This document shows, one piece after another, positions 20,921-31,924 of a stretch of DNA of 64,000 nucleotides. Within the stretch, counting starts at the first letter, position 1. Each line of letters starts with the position of its first letter. The notes under the pieces were generated by a model. That model saw only the letters and a program-made list of their open reading frames with translations, made no database searches and had not been told where the DNA came from. The stretch comes from Aquarana catesbeiana (lineage: Eukaryota > Chordata > Amphibia > Anura > Ranidae), in assembly GCF_042186555.1 (NCBI RefSeq), contig NC_133326.1, positions 437,594,846 to 437,658,845 on the forward strand, in the 5' to 3' direction. The translations under genes were made by a program, and so were the position numbers.

Positions 20921-21640
20921 CCCCAGGCAGCGTCAGATTAGCGCCAGTACCGCTAACACCCACGCACGCAGCATACGCCTCCCTTAGTGGTATAGTATCT
21001 GATCGGATCAATATCTGATCCGATCAGATCTATACTAGCGTCTCCAGCAGTTTAGGGTTCCCAAAAACACAGTGTTAGCGGGATCAGCCCAGATACCTGC
21101 TAGCACCTGCGTTTTGCCCCTCCGCCCGGCCCAGCCCAGCCCACCCAAGTGCAGTATCGATCGATCACTGACACTTACAAAACACTAAATGCATAACTGC
21201 AGCGTTCGCAGAGTCAGGCCTGATCCCTGCGATCGCTAACAGTTTTTTTGGTAGTACTTTGGTGAACTGGCAAGCACCAGCCCCAAGCAGCGTCAGATTA
21301 GCGCCAGTACCGCTAACACCCACGCACGCACCGTACACCTCCCTTAGTGGTATAGTATCTGAACGGATCAATATCTGATCCGATCAGATCTATACTAGCG
21401 TCCCCAGCAGTTTAGGGTTCCCAAAAACACAGTGTTAGCGGGATCAGCCCAGATACCTGCTAGCACCTGCATTTTGCCCCTCCGCCCGGCCCAGCCCACC
21501 CAAGTGCAGTATCGATCGATCACTGTCACTTACAAAACACTAAACGCATAACTGCAGTGTTCGCAGAGTCAGGCCTGATCCCTGCGATCGCTAACAGTTT
21601 TTTTGGTAGCTTTTTATTGAACTGGCAAGCGCCAGCGGCC
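20921..21640 (+). repeat. Direct tandem duplication, period 360 bp
   Basis: CAGCGTCAGATTAGCGCCAG recurs exactly 360 bp apart (20929 and 21289), and the two copies stay alike over their full length, including the ACACAGTGTTAGCGGGATCA block. Confidence 0.9.
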
Positions 21641-21690
21641 TAGTACACCCTGGTCGTAGTCAAACTAGCACTGCAGTAACACTTGGTGAC

Positions 21691-22080
21691 GTGGCGAGTT
21701 CCATAAGTGCAGTTCAAGCTGGTGAGGTGGCAAGCACAAGTAGTGTCCCTCTGCCACCAAAAAGACAAACACAGGCCCATCGTGCCCATAGTGCCCTTCC
21801 TGCTGCATTCGCCAATCCTAATTGGGGACCCACCACTTCTGCAGCGCCCGTACTTCCCCCATTCACATCCCCAACCAAATGCAGTCGGCTGCATGAGAGG
21901 CATTTTCTTTATGTCCTCTCGAGTACCCCTACCCAACGAACCCCCAAAAAAAGATGTCGTGTCTGCAGCAAGTGCGGATATAGGCGTGACACCTGCTATT
22001 ATTGTCCCTCCTGTCCTGACAATCCTGGTCTTTGCATTGGTGAATGTTTTGAACGCTACCATTCATTAGTTGAGTATTAG
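21691..22080 (+). pseudogene. piggyBac transposase remnant: linker fused to the C-terminal cysteine-rich domain
   Basis: The open frame from ATG at 21691 gives 129 residues. Residues about 1-60 are a Pro/Ser-rich linker resembling the N-terminal part of piggyBac transposases. Residues about 85-125 read RCRVCSKCGYRRDTCYYCPS followed by CPDNPGLCIGECFERYH, a clear match to the C-terminal cysteine-rich (RING-like, zinc-binding) domain of the family. In piggyBac this domain recognises the transposon ends. The whole catalytic core (normally about 400 residues, DDD triad) is deleted. The frame is intact with seven cysteines and one terminal His in the expected order, so it could still encode a small zinc protein, but expression is unproven. 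Confidence 0.75.
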
Positions 22081-23639
22081 CGTACGGTACAGCATTGCAC
22101 AGACTAGGCACACTTTCACAGGGTCTCCCAAGATGCCATCGCATTTTGAGAGACCCGAACCTGGAACCGGTTACCGTTATAAAAGTTAGTTACAAAAAAA
22201 GTGTAAAAAAAAAAAAAAAAAAAAAAATATATAAAATAAAAAAAAATAGTTGTCGTTTTATTGTTCTCTCTCTCTCTATTCTCTCTCTCTTGTTCTGCTC
22301 TTTTTTACTGTATTCTATTCTGCAATGTTTTATTGTTATTATGTTTTATCATGTTTGCTTTTCAGGTATGCAATTTTTTATACTTTACCGTTTACTGTGC
22401 TTTATTGTTAACCATTTTTTTGTCTTCAGGTACGCCATTCACGACTTTGAATGGTTATACCAGAATGATGCCTGCAGGTTTAGGTATCATCTTGGTATCA
22501 TTCTTTTCAGCCAGCGGTCGGCTTTCATGTAAAAGCAATCCTAGCGGCTAATTAGCCTCTAGACTGCTTTTACAAGCCGTGGGAGGGAATGCCCCCCCCA
22601 CCGTCTTCCGTGTTTTTCTCTGGCTCTCCTGTCTCAACAGGGAACCTGAGAATGCAGCCGGTGATTCAGCCAGCTGACCATAGAGCTGATCAGAGACCAG
22701 AGTGGCTCCAAACATCTCTATGGCCTAAGAAACCGGAAGCTACGAGCATTTTATGACTTAGATTTCGCCAGATGTAAATAGCGCCATTGGGAAATTGGGG
22801 AAGCATTTTATCACACCGATCTTGGTGTCATCAGATGCTTTGAGGGCAGAGGAGAGATTTAGGGTCTAATAGACCCCAATTTTTTCAAAAAAGAGTACCT
22901 GTCACTACCTATTGCTATCATAGGGGATATTTACATTCCCCGAGATAACAATAAAAATGATTAAAAAAAAAAAAAAAAAAAAATGAAAGGAACAGTTTAA
23001 AAATAAGATAAAAAAGCAAAAAAATAATAAAGAAGAAAAAAAAAAAAAAAAAAAAAAAGCACCCCTGTCGCCCCCTGCTCTCGCGCTAAGGCGAACGCAA
23101 GCGGCGGTCTGTCGTCAAACGTAAACAGCAATTGCACCATGCATGTGAGGTATCGCCGCGAAGGTCAGATCGAGGGCAGTAATTTTTGCAGTAGACCTCC
23201 TCTGTAAATCTAAAGTGGTAACCTGTAAAGGCTTTTAAAGGCTTTTAAAAATGTATTTATTTTGTTGCCACTGCACGTTTGTGCGCAATTTTAAAGCATG
23301 TCATGTTTGGTATCCATGTACTCGGCCTAAGATCATCTTTTTTATTTCATCAAACATTTGGGCAATATAGTGTGTTTTAGTGCATTAAAATTTAAAAAAG
23401 TGTGTTTTTTCCCCAAAAAATGCGTTTGAAAAATCGCTGCGCAAATACTGTGTGAAAAAAAAAAATGAAACCCCCACCATTTTAATCTGTAGGGCATTTG
23501 CTTTAAAAAAATATATAATGTTTGGGGGTTCAAAGTAATTTTTTTGCAAAAAAAAAATAACTTTTTCATGTAAACAAAAAGTGTCAGAAAGGGCTTTGTC
23601 TTCAAGTGGTTAGAAGAGTTGGTGATGTGTGACATAAGC

Positions 23640-25090
23640 TTCTAAATGTTGTGCATAAAATGCCAGGACAGTTCAAAACCCCCCCAAATGACCCCATTTT
23701 GGAAAGTAGACACCCCAAGCTATTTGCTGAGAGGCATGTCGAGTCCATGGAATATTTTATATTGCGACACAAGTTGCGGGAAAGAGACAAATTTTTTTTT
23801 TTTTTTTTTTGCACAAAGTTGTCACTAAATGATATATTGCTCAAACATGCCATGGGAATATGTGAAATTACACCCCAAAATACATTCTGCTGCTTCTCCT
23901 GAGTACGGGGATACCACATGTGTGAGACTTTTTGGGAGCCTAGCCGCGTATGGGACCCCGAAAACCAAGCACCGCCTTCAGGCTTTCTAAGGGCGTGAAT
24001 TTTTGATTTCACTCTTCACTGCCTATCACAGTTTCGGAGGCCATGGAAAGCCCAGGTGGCACAAAACCCCCCCAAATGACCCTATTTTGGAAAGTAGACA
24101 CCCCAAGCTATTTGGTGAGAGGTATAGTGAGTATTTTGCAGACCTCACTTTTTGTCACAAAGTTTTGAAAATTGAAAAAAGAAAAAAAAAAAGTTTTTTC
24201 TTGTCTTTCTTCATTTTCAAAAACAAATGAGAGCTGCAAAATACTCACCATGCCTCTCAGCAAATAGCTTGGGGTGTCTACTTTCCAAAATGGGGTCATT
24301 TGGGGGGTGTTTTGTGCCACCTGGGCATTCCATGGCCTCCGAAACTGTGATAGGCAGTGAAGAGTGAAATCAAAAATTTTCACCCTTAGAAATCCTGAAG
24401 GCGGTGCTTGGTTTTCGGGGCCCCGTACGCGGCTAAGCTCCCAAAAAGTCCCACACATGTGGTATCCCCATACTCAGGAGAAGCAGCTAAATGTATTTTG
24501 GGGTGCAATTCCACATATGCCCATGGCCTGTGTGAGCAATATATCATTTAGTGACAACTTTGTGCAAAAAAAAAAAAAAAAAAAGTGTCACTTTCCCGCA
24601 ACTTGTGTCAAAATATAAAATATTCCATGGACTCAATATGCCTCTCAGCAAATAGCTTGGGGTGTCTACTTTCCAAAATGGGGTCATTTGGGGGGGTTTT
24701 GTGCCACCTGGGCATTCCATGGCCTCCGAAACTGCGATAGGCAGTGAAGAGTGAAATCAAAAATTTACACCCTTAGAAATCCTGAAGGCGGTGCTTGGTT
24801 TTCGGGGCCCCGTACGCGGCTAAGCTCCCAAAAAGTCCCACACATGTGGTATCCCCATACTCAGGAGAAGCAGCTGAATGTATTTTGGGGTGCAATTCCA
24901 CATAGGCCCATGGCCTGTGTGAGCAATATATCATTTAGTAACAACTTTTTGTAAATATTTTTTTTTTTTTTTTTTTGTCATTATTCAATCACTTGGGACA
25001 AAAAAAATAAATATTCAATGGGTTCAACATGCCTCTCAGCCATTTCCTTGGGGTGTCTACTTTCCAAAATGGGGTCATTTGGGGGGGGGT
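23640..25090. repeat. Inverted and tandem array of a ~390-bp unit
   Basis: The block TTGGAAAGTAGACACCCCAA occurs at about 23698 and 24088, and its inverse TTGGGGTGTCTACTTTCCAA at about 24270, 24659 and 25049. The units face each other around a centre near 24205-24215 (GAAAAAAGAAAAAA...). Translations such as NPEGGAWFSG in several copies are repeat artefacts, not genes. Poly-A/T tracts occur in each unit. Confidence 0.85.
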
Positions 25091-25605
25091 TTGTACTGCC
25101 CTGCCATTTTAGCACCTCAAGAAATGACATAGGCAGTCATAAACTAAAAGCTGTGTAAATTACAGAAAATGTACCCTAGTTTGTAGACGCTATAACTTTT
25201 TGCGCAAACCAATAAATATATGCTTATTGACATTTTTTTTACCAAAGACATGTGGCCAAATACATTTTGGCCTAAATGTATGACTAAAATTTAGTTTATT
25301 GGATTTTTTTTATAACAAAAAGTAGAAAATATCATTTTTTTTCAAAATTTTCAGTCTTTTTCCGTTTATAGCGCAAAAAATAAAAACTGCAGAGGTGATC
25401 AAATACCATCAAAAGAAAGCTCTATTTGTTGGAAGAAAAGGACGCAAATTTAGTTTGGGTACAGCATTGCATGACCGCGCAATTAGCAGTTAAAGCGACG
25501 CAGTGCCAAATTGGAAAAAGACCTCTGGTCCTTAGGCAGCATAATGGTCCGGGGCTCAAGTGGATAAAGGACTGAATGGAAATACCTACTGATCTTAGAA
25601 ATGTG

Positions 25606-26845
25606 CTGGTGAGGCTGGCAGCCAGGCGAAGTGGGAAACCAACAATAGCAACTACAAAGGTAAATGGGCAGGTCAACAAAGATGTATTTATTTTGGTAGC
25701 TTTAAAAATTACAAGTGATATGCATATTTGTCAATGTACATCAATTAAACTTAAGAAGTTGGTGTGACCAGTACTGTAATACAGATCTAGCAATGGGTAA
25801 AAAATAAGATGAAAAAAGGGGATCTCCTATATAGAGTAGGCATGTTTCTTAGACATCAGGCCCCATGTGTCAGGATAGGCTTAAAAATACATTTTTAATA
25901 TATTTTAATTGACTGGAGCCACTCAAAATAGATGAGGGAAAATATATATTTTTATATTATAATAATAATAATGGAAAGAAAAAAGAAAATAAATAATATT
26001 TCAAATTTAAACCTGGATCCATCAATTGGAAGATGGTTTCAGAATTGAATACAGGAGCGTATTGGGTATATCACATAGGGTTTGGTTAATCCCAGAGAAA
26101 AATATCTTAAGAAAATCTACCCACTGATTTGTATGTGTTTAAAAGCAGTGTTTAAAAGTAATGATAAATGACGTTTACCTTGGTTGTAAAGACTTTAGAA
26201 GAGCCAGCCGCACGTCCCAACATCCAGCAAGCAAGTACTAGATGTGGGAGTGCGCTGGTTGTGTATATATGGCAGCTGATCCCAAATCAGCTTGCGCAAC
26301 TTAGTTGCAAACAGCTGATGTTGGGGAGGAGACTGCCGGGAGATCCTATGATAGCCCCCTGAACTGGGTGTGCGCGGTGTGGCTCCCACCGCGTCTGCGC
26401 CTCGAAGCAGCGTCACACACACCCAGCCCACCGACACAGTAAGCCTCACCGGAGTGGCAAGATGGAGGCCGTGGGCGATGATGTAAGACGTCCATCAGCC
26501 TCCAAGACGCCGCCTATGGTTAGATAACCAGGCGGCTTTGTGCAATTCAGATGGTCAGCTGAAGCACGAGGAGAACATGCAAGGAGAAGTCCCTAAGAGG
26601 GAAATGCAAAGAAAATAAAATAAATACAATGAGAATAAATGTAAATGTAAACATTGACATTATGTAAATAGTGAGACAGGGGTTTTAAATATGATATTTA
26701 GACAAATAACTGTGCCCAGATGCCATATAGGAAAGGAAACCCCACAAGCAACAATTAGTACAGATGGTTAGATACAAAAACAAAGAATATACAGGTGGAA
26801 TGGTGTAATAATATAGGGGTTATGGTGAACATATCCAAAAATACA
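25606..26845 (+). repeat. Inner inverted arm of the PLE (left)
   Basis: Reverse complement of 31925-33200 at high identity. Recognisable shared blocks include GTGGGAGTGCGCTGGTTGTG, CCTAACCATAGGCGGCGTCT (inverse) and the ATTGACATTATGTAAATAGT region. Confidence 0.92.
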
Positions 26846-26982
26846 GACAAATGATTACATGATGTTGACAACAAACAGAATACAGTACCATTGTAATATT
26901 AAAGCCTCAGATATATTCATAAAGAGAAACAAAGCATTAGTTATCTTGGTGAATGCATCTACAAGTATACATATCTATGCGT

Positions 26983-27760
26983 TCATACCTGCATAGGCAC
27001 ATATATCATCTGAGTAAAAGATGATAGAATATGTGTAAAAAGAGGGATCATGGGGGTACTTGTTCCTATTAAGAAACAATAGGAAAACATATATCTCAGG
27101 ATAGTATTAATGAGAAAGTACGCTGGGTATAAAGATTTATTTTTCCATTCCTCCAGAGGCAAAACCCTCAAGGAATGGTTTAAAGCACATATGGCCTTGT
27201 TGAGGCCTAGAGGCATTGATGCATTCAGCTGATAAATCCATCTTAATTCCATCTGGAGGATGGAATTTGATTCTAGATTGGATACATCCTAACCCTGAGG
27301 GGGGTTCTATTCCAGTTACCCCCTCGGGGTTAGGATGTATCCAATCTAGAATCAAAAATTTAATATTGGGGAAGATACCGCCATGGACCAGGGATACATG
27401 GAGTCCAAGGGGGAGGTCAGGATTGCATATCTGCATACTGTGGATATGCCTATAGGCCCTTCTCCAGAATTCTAATTTGGTCTTCCCAATGTAAAAGCAG
27501 CTACAGCTGCATTGCAGCATGTAGACAACTCCATGGGTCCTGCAGTTCGCAAAATGTTTTGGATAAAAGATTTTTTCCATTAGGGAGAGTGGGATTTTTC
27601 TGTGTAAGCATATATCTACAGTAGTTGATGGTACCGCACATGAATGTGCCTTTATATTTGCAGTGCGTTCTGATTGACTCATTCTTAAACTCACTACTGA
27701 CAATCTTATCATGGATGGAAGTGGCTCTTCTAAAGGTGAAAAGAGGTTTTTCCGGGACAA
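26983..27760 (-). pseudogene. PLE GIY-YIG endonuclease domain
   Basis: Read on the minus strand, 27760 to 27137 gives HGVVYMLQCSCSCFYIGKTK with a downstream arginine and histidine (RRAYRHIH). This is the VVY - (x) - YIGKT signature of the GIY-YIG nuclease fold that follows the reverse transcriptase in Penelope elements. The nuclease nicks the target so that the exposed 3' end primes reverse transcription. The frame is disturbed by a 40-bp fold-back at 27262-27356. Past it, the C-terminal segment MELRWIYQLNASMPLGLNKA reads on to about 27180 in another frame. A frameshift near 27540-27560 separates it from the reverse transcriptase part. Confidence 0.85.
27262..27356. repeat. Fold-back insertion within the PLE endonuclease
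   Basis: TTTGATTCTAGATTGGATAC (from 27267) is repeated in inverse as GTATCCAATCTAGAATCAAA around a spacer containing TTCTATTCCAGTTA. One arm fits the expected protein (ILDWIHPNPEG); the other is its inverted copy and adds non-family residues. Confidence 0.85.
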
Positions 27761-28987
27761 ATTGTCCCAAGGATGGATCTAATGTCAGCATATGCCAATA
27801 TTTTTCAATAATTTTTTTGACTTGATATTGGTTAAATCTAGTAATGATCCTTAACTTGTTGGTATTCTCTCTTGACTTAGTAGTATATAGTAGGTCATTT
27901 CTAGATTTCATCAAAGCTTGCTTATAAGATCTTTTTAAAAAGGCATGTGAATAGCCTCTTGCAAGAAGTCTATCACGTAGGTTGGCCGCTTTTATAAAGG
28001 TTTCCTCATTGGTGCAGTTTAGTTTTATTCTTAAATATTGAGAGTAAGGAATCAAGTCAATAAGGGGTTGTGGGTGGAAGCTTGTAGCGTGGAGTATAGT
28101 ATTCCCTGCTGTAACCTTTCTGTATAATTTGCTTCACAAATTGCCTTATTTTCCCCTATAGATTTCCACGTTTAGAAAGGTTATACAGTTTTTGTCATAA
28201 GACATGGTAAAGCTTAGATTAAAATCGTTTTTGTTAATTCTTAGGAGGCACTGCTGGAGCATGTCCTGGGACCCATCCCAGATAATCAAGATATCGTCGA
28301 TGTAATGATACCATCCAAGGATGTGATCAGTATAGATGGCCAGATTCTCATCAGCCAGAAACTTCTTCTCCCACTCCCCCAGGTACAGGTTGGTGTACGA
28401 TGGGGCACAACATGTCCCCATCGCAACCCCCTGCACCTGGAGATAGTGGGAGCCGTTGAAGTTAAAAACATTGTGTCCGAGGACATACTCCAGCAGTGAC
28501 AGAATGAATTCATTATAAACAGGGTCTGCGGCAGTATTTTGTTGCAGGACGTGCCTAAGAGCCCTTGCACACTGGGGCGGTTTGCAGACGCTATTGCGCT
28601 AATAATAGCGCCTGCAAACCGCCCCGAAAGTGCCGCTGCTTTCATTCCAGTGTGCAAGCCCCGAGGGCTTGCACACTGGAGCGATGCGCTGGCAGGACGG
28701 TAAAAAAAGTCCTGCCAGCAGATATCGTCGATGTAATGAGACCATCCAAGGATGTGATCAGTATAGATGGCCAGATTCTCATCAGCCAGAAACTTCTTCT
28801 CCCACTCCCCCAGGTACAGGTTGGTGTACGATGGGGCACAACATGTCCCCATCGCAACCCCCTGCACCTGGAGATAGTGGGAGCCGTTGAAGTTAAAAAC
28901 ATTGTGTCCGAGGACATACTCCAGCAGTGACAGAATGAATTCATTATAAACAGGGTCTGCGGCAGTATTTTGTTGCAGGACGTGCCT
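27761..28987 (-). pseudogene. PLE reverse transcriptase, second half (duplicated) and connector
   Basis: The minus strand carries GVAMGTCCAPSYTNLYLGEW and HYIDDILIIW, the palm motifs of Penelope reverse transcriptases, with YIDD as the metal-binding active site. The block appears twice, at 28436-28146 and 28867-28720, because of a 431-bp tandem duplication that cuts the second copy off just after YIDD. After the palm come the thumb and connector (SQYLRIKLNCTNEETFIKAA, FNQYQVKKIIEKYWHMLTLD), then CGTINYCRYM, a Cys-containing linker typical before the GIY-YIG domain. Several frameshifts and the duplication inactivate it. Confidence 0.85.
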
Positions 28988-29151
28988 AAGAGCCCTTGCA
29001 CACTGGGGCGGTTTGCAGACGCTATTGCGCTAATAATAGCGCCTGCAAACCGCCCCGAAAGTGCCGCTGCTTTCATTCCAGTGTGCAAGCCCCGAGGGCT
29101 TGCACACTGGAGCGATGCGCTGGCAGGACGGTAAAAAAAGTCCTGCCAGCA
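28290..29151. repeat. 431-bp tandem duplication across a MITE/PLE junction
   Basis: 28290-28720 and 28721-29151 are nearly identical, one difference being ATGATACC against ATGAGACC. Each unit contains about 270 bp of reverse transcriptase and about 160 bp of the adjoining MITE, so the duplication happened after the MITE inserted. Confidence 0.93.
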
Positions 29152-29410
29152 GCATCTTTGGAGCGGTGAAGGAGCGGTGTGTATACCGCTCCCTTACCGC
29201 TCCTGCCCATTGAAATCAATGGGACGGCGCGGCTATACCGCCGGCAAAGCGCCTCTGCAGAGGCGCTTTGCGGTGGTATTTAACCCTTTCTCGGCCGCTA
29301 GCGGGGGGTAAAACCGCCCCGCTATCGGCCGCATACTGACGGTAAAACGCCGCTAATAATAGCGGCGTTTTACCGCCGACGCCGCCCCCCGCCCCAGTGT
29401 GCAATGCAGT
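28988..29410. mobile_element. Palindrome-rich MITE in the PLE reverse transcriptase
   Basis: The left end AAGAGCCCTTGCACACTGGG and the inverted right end ACTGCATTGCACACTGGGG match over TTGCACACTGGGG. GTGCCT on both sides (28982-28987 and 29411-29416) may be the TSD. The interior is built of hairpins (GGCGGTTTGCAGACGC, ATAGCGGCGTTTTACCGCC). A partial second copy (28557-28720) exists only because of the 431-bp duplication. The superfamily is uncertain; hAT-like is possible. Confidence 0.7.
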
Positions 29411-29416
29411 GTGCCT

Positions 29417-29952
29417 CATGTGGGATGGAACTGTATAATGTTTCTAGATCTATTGTGACTAGGAGAGCATAATTGGGAATGTTTAATTCATCAATTATCT
29501 GCAGGAGGTGGAAGGTGTCTCTTACATAGGATGGTAATGATGTTACATATGGTCTTAAAAATTCATTCACTAATTTGCTTGCATTGTCACTGATTGAGCC
29601 AATTCCCGAAATGATGGGCCTTCCTGGAGGATTTATGGAGTTTTTATGAATTTTAGGGAGTATATAAAATGTTGGAACCTTCGGAAAGTTATTTCTGATA
29701 AAGCTCCATGTTTGTTTGCTGATTATATTGTTCAGAAAGGCGGTGTCTACTAATGTGTAGAATTTTTCGTTATATTTTTCAATAATGTCTGCTGGAATTC
29801 GGCGGTACCAGTCATGGTTGTTAAGAATTCTTTTGCATGTGTTGATGTAGTCTTCGTTGTTGAGAAGAACAACATTTCCGCCTTTATCTGAAGGTTTTAT
29901 AGTAATTTGCTTATTATCGGCAAGTGAGTTAAGTGCACCCAACTCTTTCCTA
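29417..29952 (-). pseudogene. PLE reverse transcriptase, first half
   Basis: The minus strand from 29952 reads RKELGALNSLADNKQITIKP and SDKGGNVVLLNNEDY. It continues PTFYILPKIHKN, PGRPIISGIGSISDNASKLV, then LLVTIDLETLYSSIPHE, where the first catalytic aspartate of motif A (TIDLETLYSSIP) is seen. These blocks are diagnostic for Penelope-type reverse transcriptases, which are related to telomerase. The frame ends at the MITE insertion at 29410. Upstream it is separated from the N-terminal region by another MITE (29957-30658). The reading frame within this segment is intact for about 178 codons. Confidence 0.9.
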
Positions 29953-29956
29953 CTTA

Positions 29957-30658
29957 AAGTGGTTGTAAATCCTCCCCTACAACTTTGTCCCATGTAAATC
30001 GGCATTAAAAAACCCTAATGAACACTGCTTGTAGATATCTCCTTACCTGCTTAGTATTGTTATAATCCTTTATGTTCTTTAGAATGACGTCACTGAGCAT
30101 GCCCAGATCCCCCCTGATTTATGGCACACTCTGTGTACTTATCTATCTATTATCAGGACTTCCTTCGGCACACCACTGCAATCTCAGGAGACTTCATAAT
30201 CACTCAGAGCTTCCTCCTATACCCCATGTGACCATGTGACATCACATGGAATGTAAACCCAGGGCATCGGACAGCATTACTGCAGCCTTATCAGCTGAAG
30301 CTGATAAGACTGACACAGGCAAACACTAGATTATTGGCACAAGTAAATACTATGAAATAAAACAAGTCAGCTATTATCAGGGAAGCAGGGTTGCCATAGA
30401 AAGGTTGGATTGAGAAGGAGGCTTGGTTAACAGTACAGGAAGTGCTCAATGTAAGAGTGGAAATACACTCCACTGTGGACTCAGAAAACAATACTTAAGA
30501 TGGCGCTGCCTAACCCCTGGAAACAAGTTTTTTAAAGTTTCTTTAAACGGTAAGTAATATGTGATTTGGGCTGGATTACAGTGCCTATAGTTTGATAATT
30601 ACTTATTATAATGGACTAAATGAAAACAAGCATCAGAGTGGGAGAATTTACTTCCTCT
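29957..30658. mobile_element. TTAA-flanked MITE in the PLE coding region
   Basis: TTAA at 29953-29956 and 30659-30662 bounds a 702-bp segment with ends AGTGGTTGTAAATCC and ATTTACTTCCTCT (imperfect inverses). Its removal rejoins the PLE segment ending KGPTNL to RKELGALNSL. No ORF of its own. Confidence 0.75.
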
Positions 30659-30662
30659 TTAA

Positions 30663-31790
30663 ATTTGTGGGACCCTTGGCCTTAACCTTTAATTTCTCCT
30701 GATCGTTGTTTACTAGCTTTAAAAATGCCGCCGCATTTGGGTTAGTGCTGTGAGGTAGACAAAAATCTGATTTTTTTTCTTTAGTATTGATTTAGATGGA
30801 TTGGTTTTAGTGTAATAATCCTGTTCTTCAATGGACTGTAAAATTTGAGATAAGTCAACAGAATCAATAAGGTCTGCTCTGTCGCTCTCTTCGAGGAGAG
30901 CGATCAGCTGATCCAAAGCTTTGTTCTCTGCGTTTCCTTGTTGTCTGTGGTACAGTTTTTTTTAAGGATTAATTTACGGATAAACAATTGGAGGTCTTTG
31001 TATATCTCAAATTTATCTAAATTTTGACTCGGACAGGAATTCAATCCCTTTTTCAAAACTGAAACCTCTTCTTCAGAAAGAGTATATAAAGATTAATTAT
31101 ACTCAAGTCAGTATTAGTTTGTATTGGGGGTCCTTGTGGGATTTAGAGTGTTATTTGTGTGTACGTATTGAGGTTTGGTGGTGTTGGCTTGACGTCTGCT
31201 AGAATTCGATCTAAAAAAGACGGATCATTAGAACACAATTCAAGTGAATTGGAAGGTGCCATGGTGATTGAAGGTATAGTGTCTTGTGATTGTTGTGTAG
31301 GGTGATTCAAAGATATTTCAGGTAGTGAAGGAACCAAGTGAGGGAGCTTGGGTGTGCTTTCTAAGACTTGTTTTTTAAGCTTTTTGGTCTTGTGCTTGAT
31401 CACCATAGTGTTGGCATTTAGTGCCTGATGTTGATTTTAATTTCTGAGGAATTGGAGGGGGGATGTGGGGGGTTTTTTGGTTGGAGTTTTGATGTGGTCC
31501 CCGGTTAGGATTTCCTTTGTTATTATATTTATTTTGGCTCCATTTGTAGGCTTTACCAGCCTCAAATGCATTTTTGTCTTGTATAAATTTGTGACCTTTT
31601 TTTGATAAGGATCTCTTTATTGAAGGTTTCTAGATGTATTTTTAATTTTGTCTCTTTAGCTATCATGGATCTATGTGTGTTGAAATTATGTAATTTCCCA
31701 CATAGACTGATGATCTCTATATCAAGGGCTTTGGATCTTTTGGTATATTCATCTATCAAAGTTTCCATTAGATTGCGTGATCACGTTTGA
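30663..31790 (-). pseudogene. PLE N-terminal region
   Basis: On the minus strand, segments in different frames give METLIDEYTKRSKALDIEII (31768), a polar Asn/Pro/Gln-rich stretch, and LPHLVPSLPEISLNHPTQQ (about 31340). Next comes LSEEEVSVLKKGLNSCPSQN with KDLQLFIRKLILKK (about 31075-30975), a conserved block that precedes the reverse transcriptase in Penelope elements. It ends with ADLIDSVDLSQILQSIEEQD and the junction to the MITE. No conserved enzyme motif is expected here. Stops and frameshifts occur between all pieces. Confidence 0.75.
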
Positions 31791-31924
31791 AGTATCTGTT
31801 CCCATTTTTGTTTAAACTCACTGTCCAGGTCGTCCAAAGTTGGAAAGATCTGGAGACGGAGTCCAAGTGGATTGATATTGTCTCTAATGTAGTCCTGAAA
31901 GGACTTCACTTGCCAAAACATTTG

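Larger units (their letters stand above)
20037..25563 (+). mobile_element. Internally deleted piggyBac-like element inside the PLE arm
   Basis: The ends CCACTTGACGACC and GGGGCTCAAGTGG are flanked by ATAA on both sides (20033-20036 and 25564-25567), a variant or mutated TTAA site. Inside lies a fused N-terminal/C-terminal transposase remnant (21691-22080). A 360-bp tandem duplication lies upstream of it, and a 3' part contains an array of inverted and tandem copies of a roughly 390-bp unit. Its ends and subterminal blocks match the MITEs at 1150-3687 and 6332-7017, so these are likely derivatives of one family. The catalytic core is missing, so it cannot transpose by itself. Confidence 0.8.

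Noticed and set aside
24364..24954. Two similar plus-strand frames (NPEGGAWFSGPRTRL) and an inverted one at 23602-24012
   Set aside because: They are copies of the ~390-bp repeat unit in the piggyBac 3' region, not a protein family.
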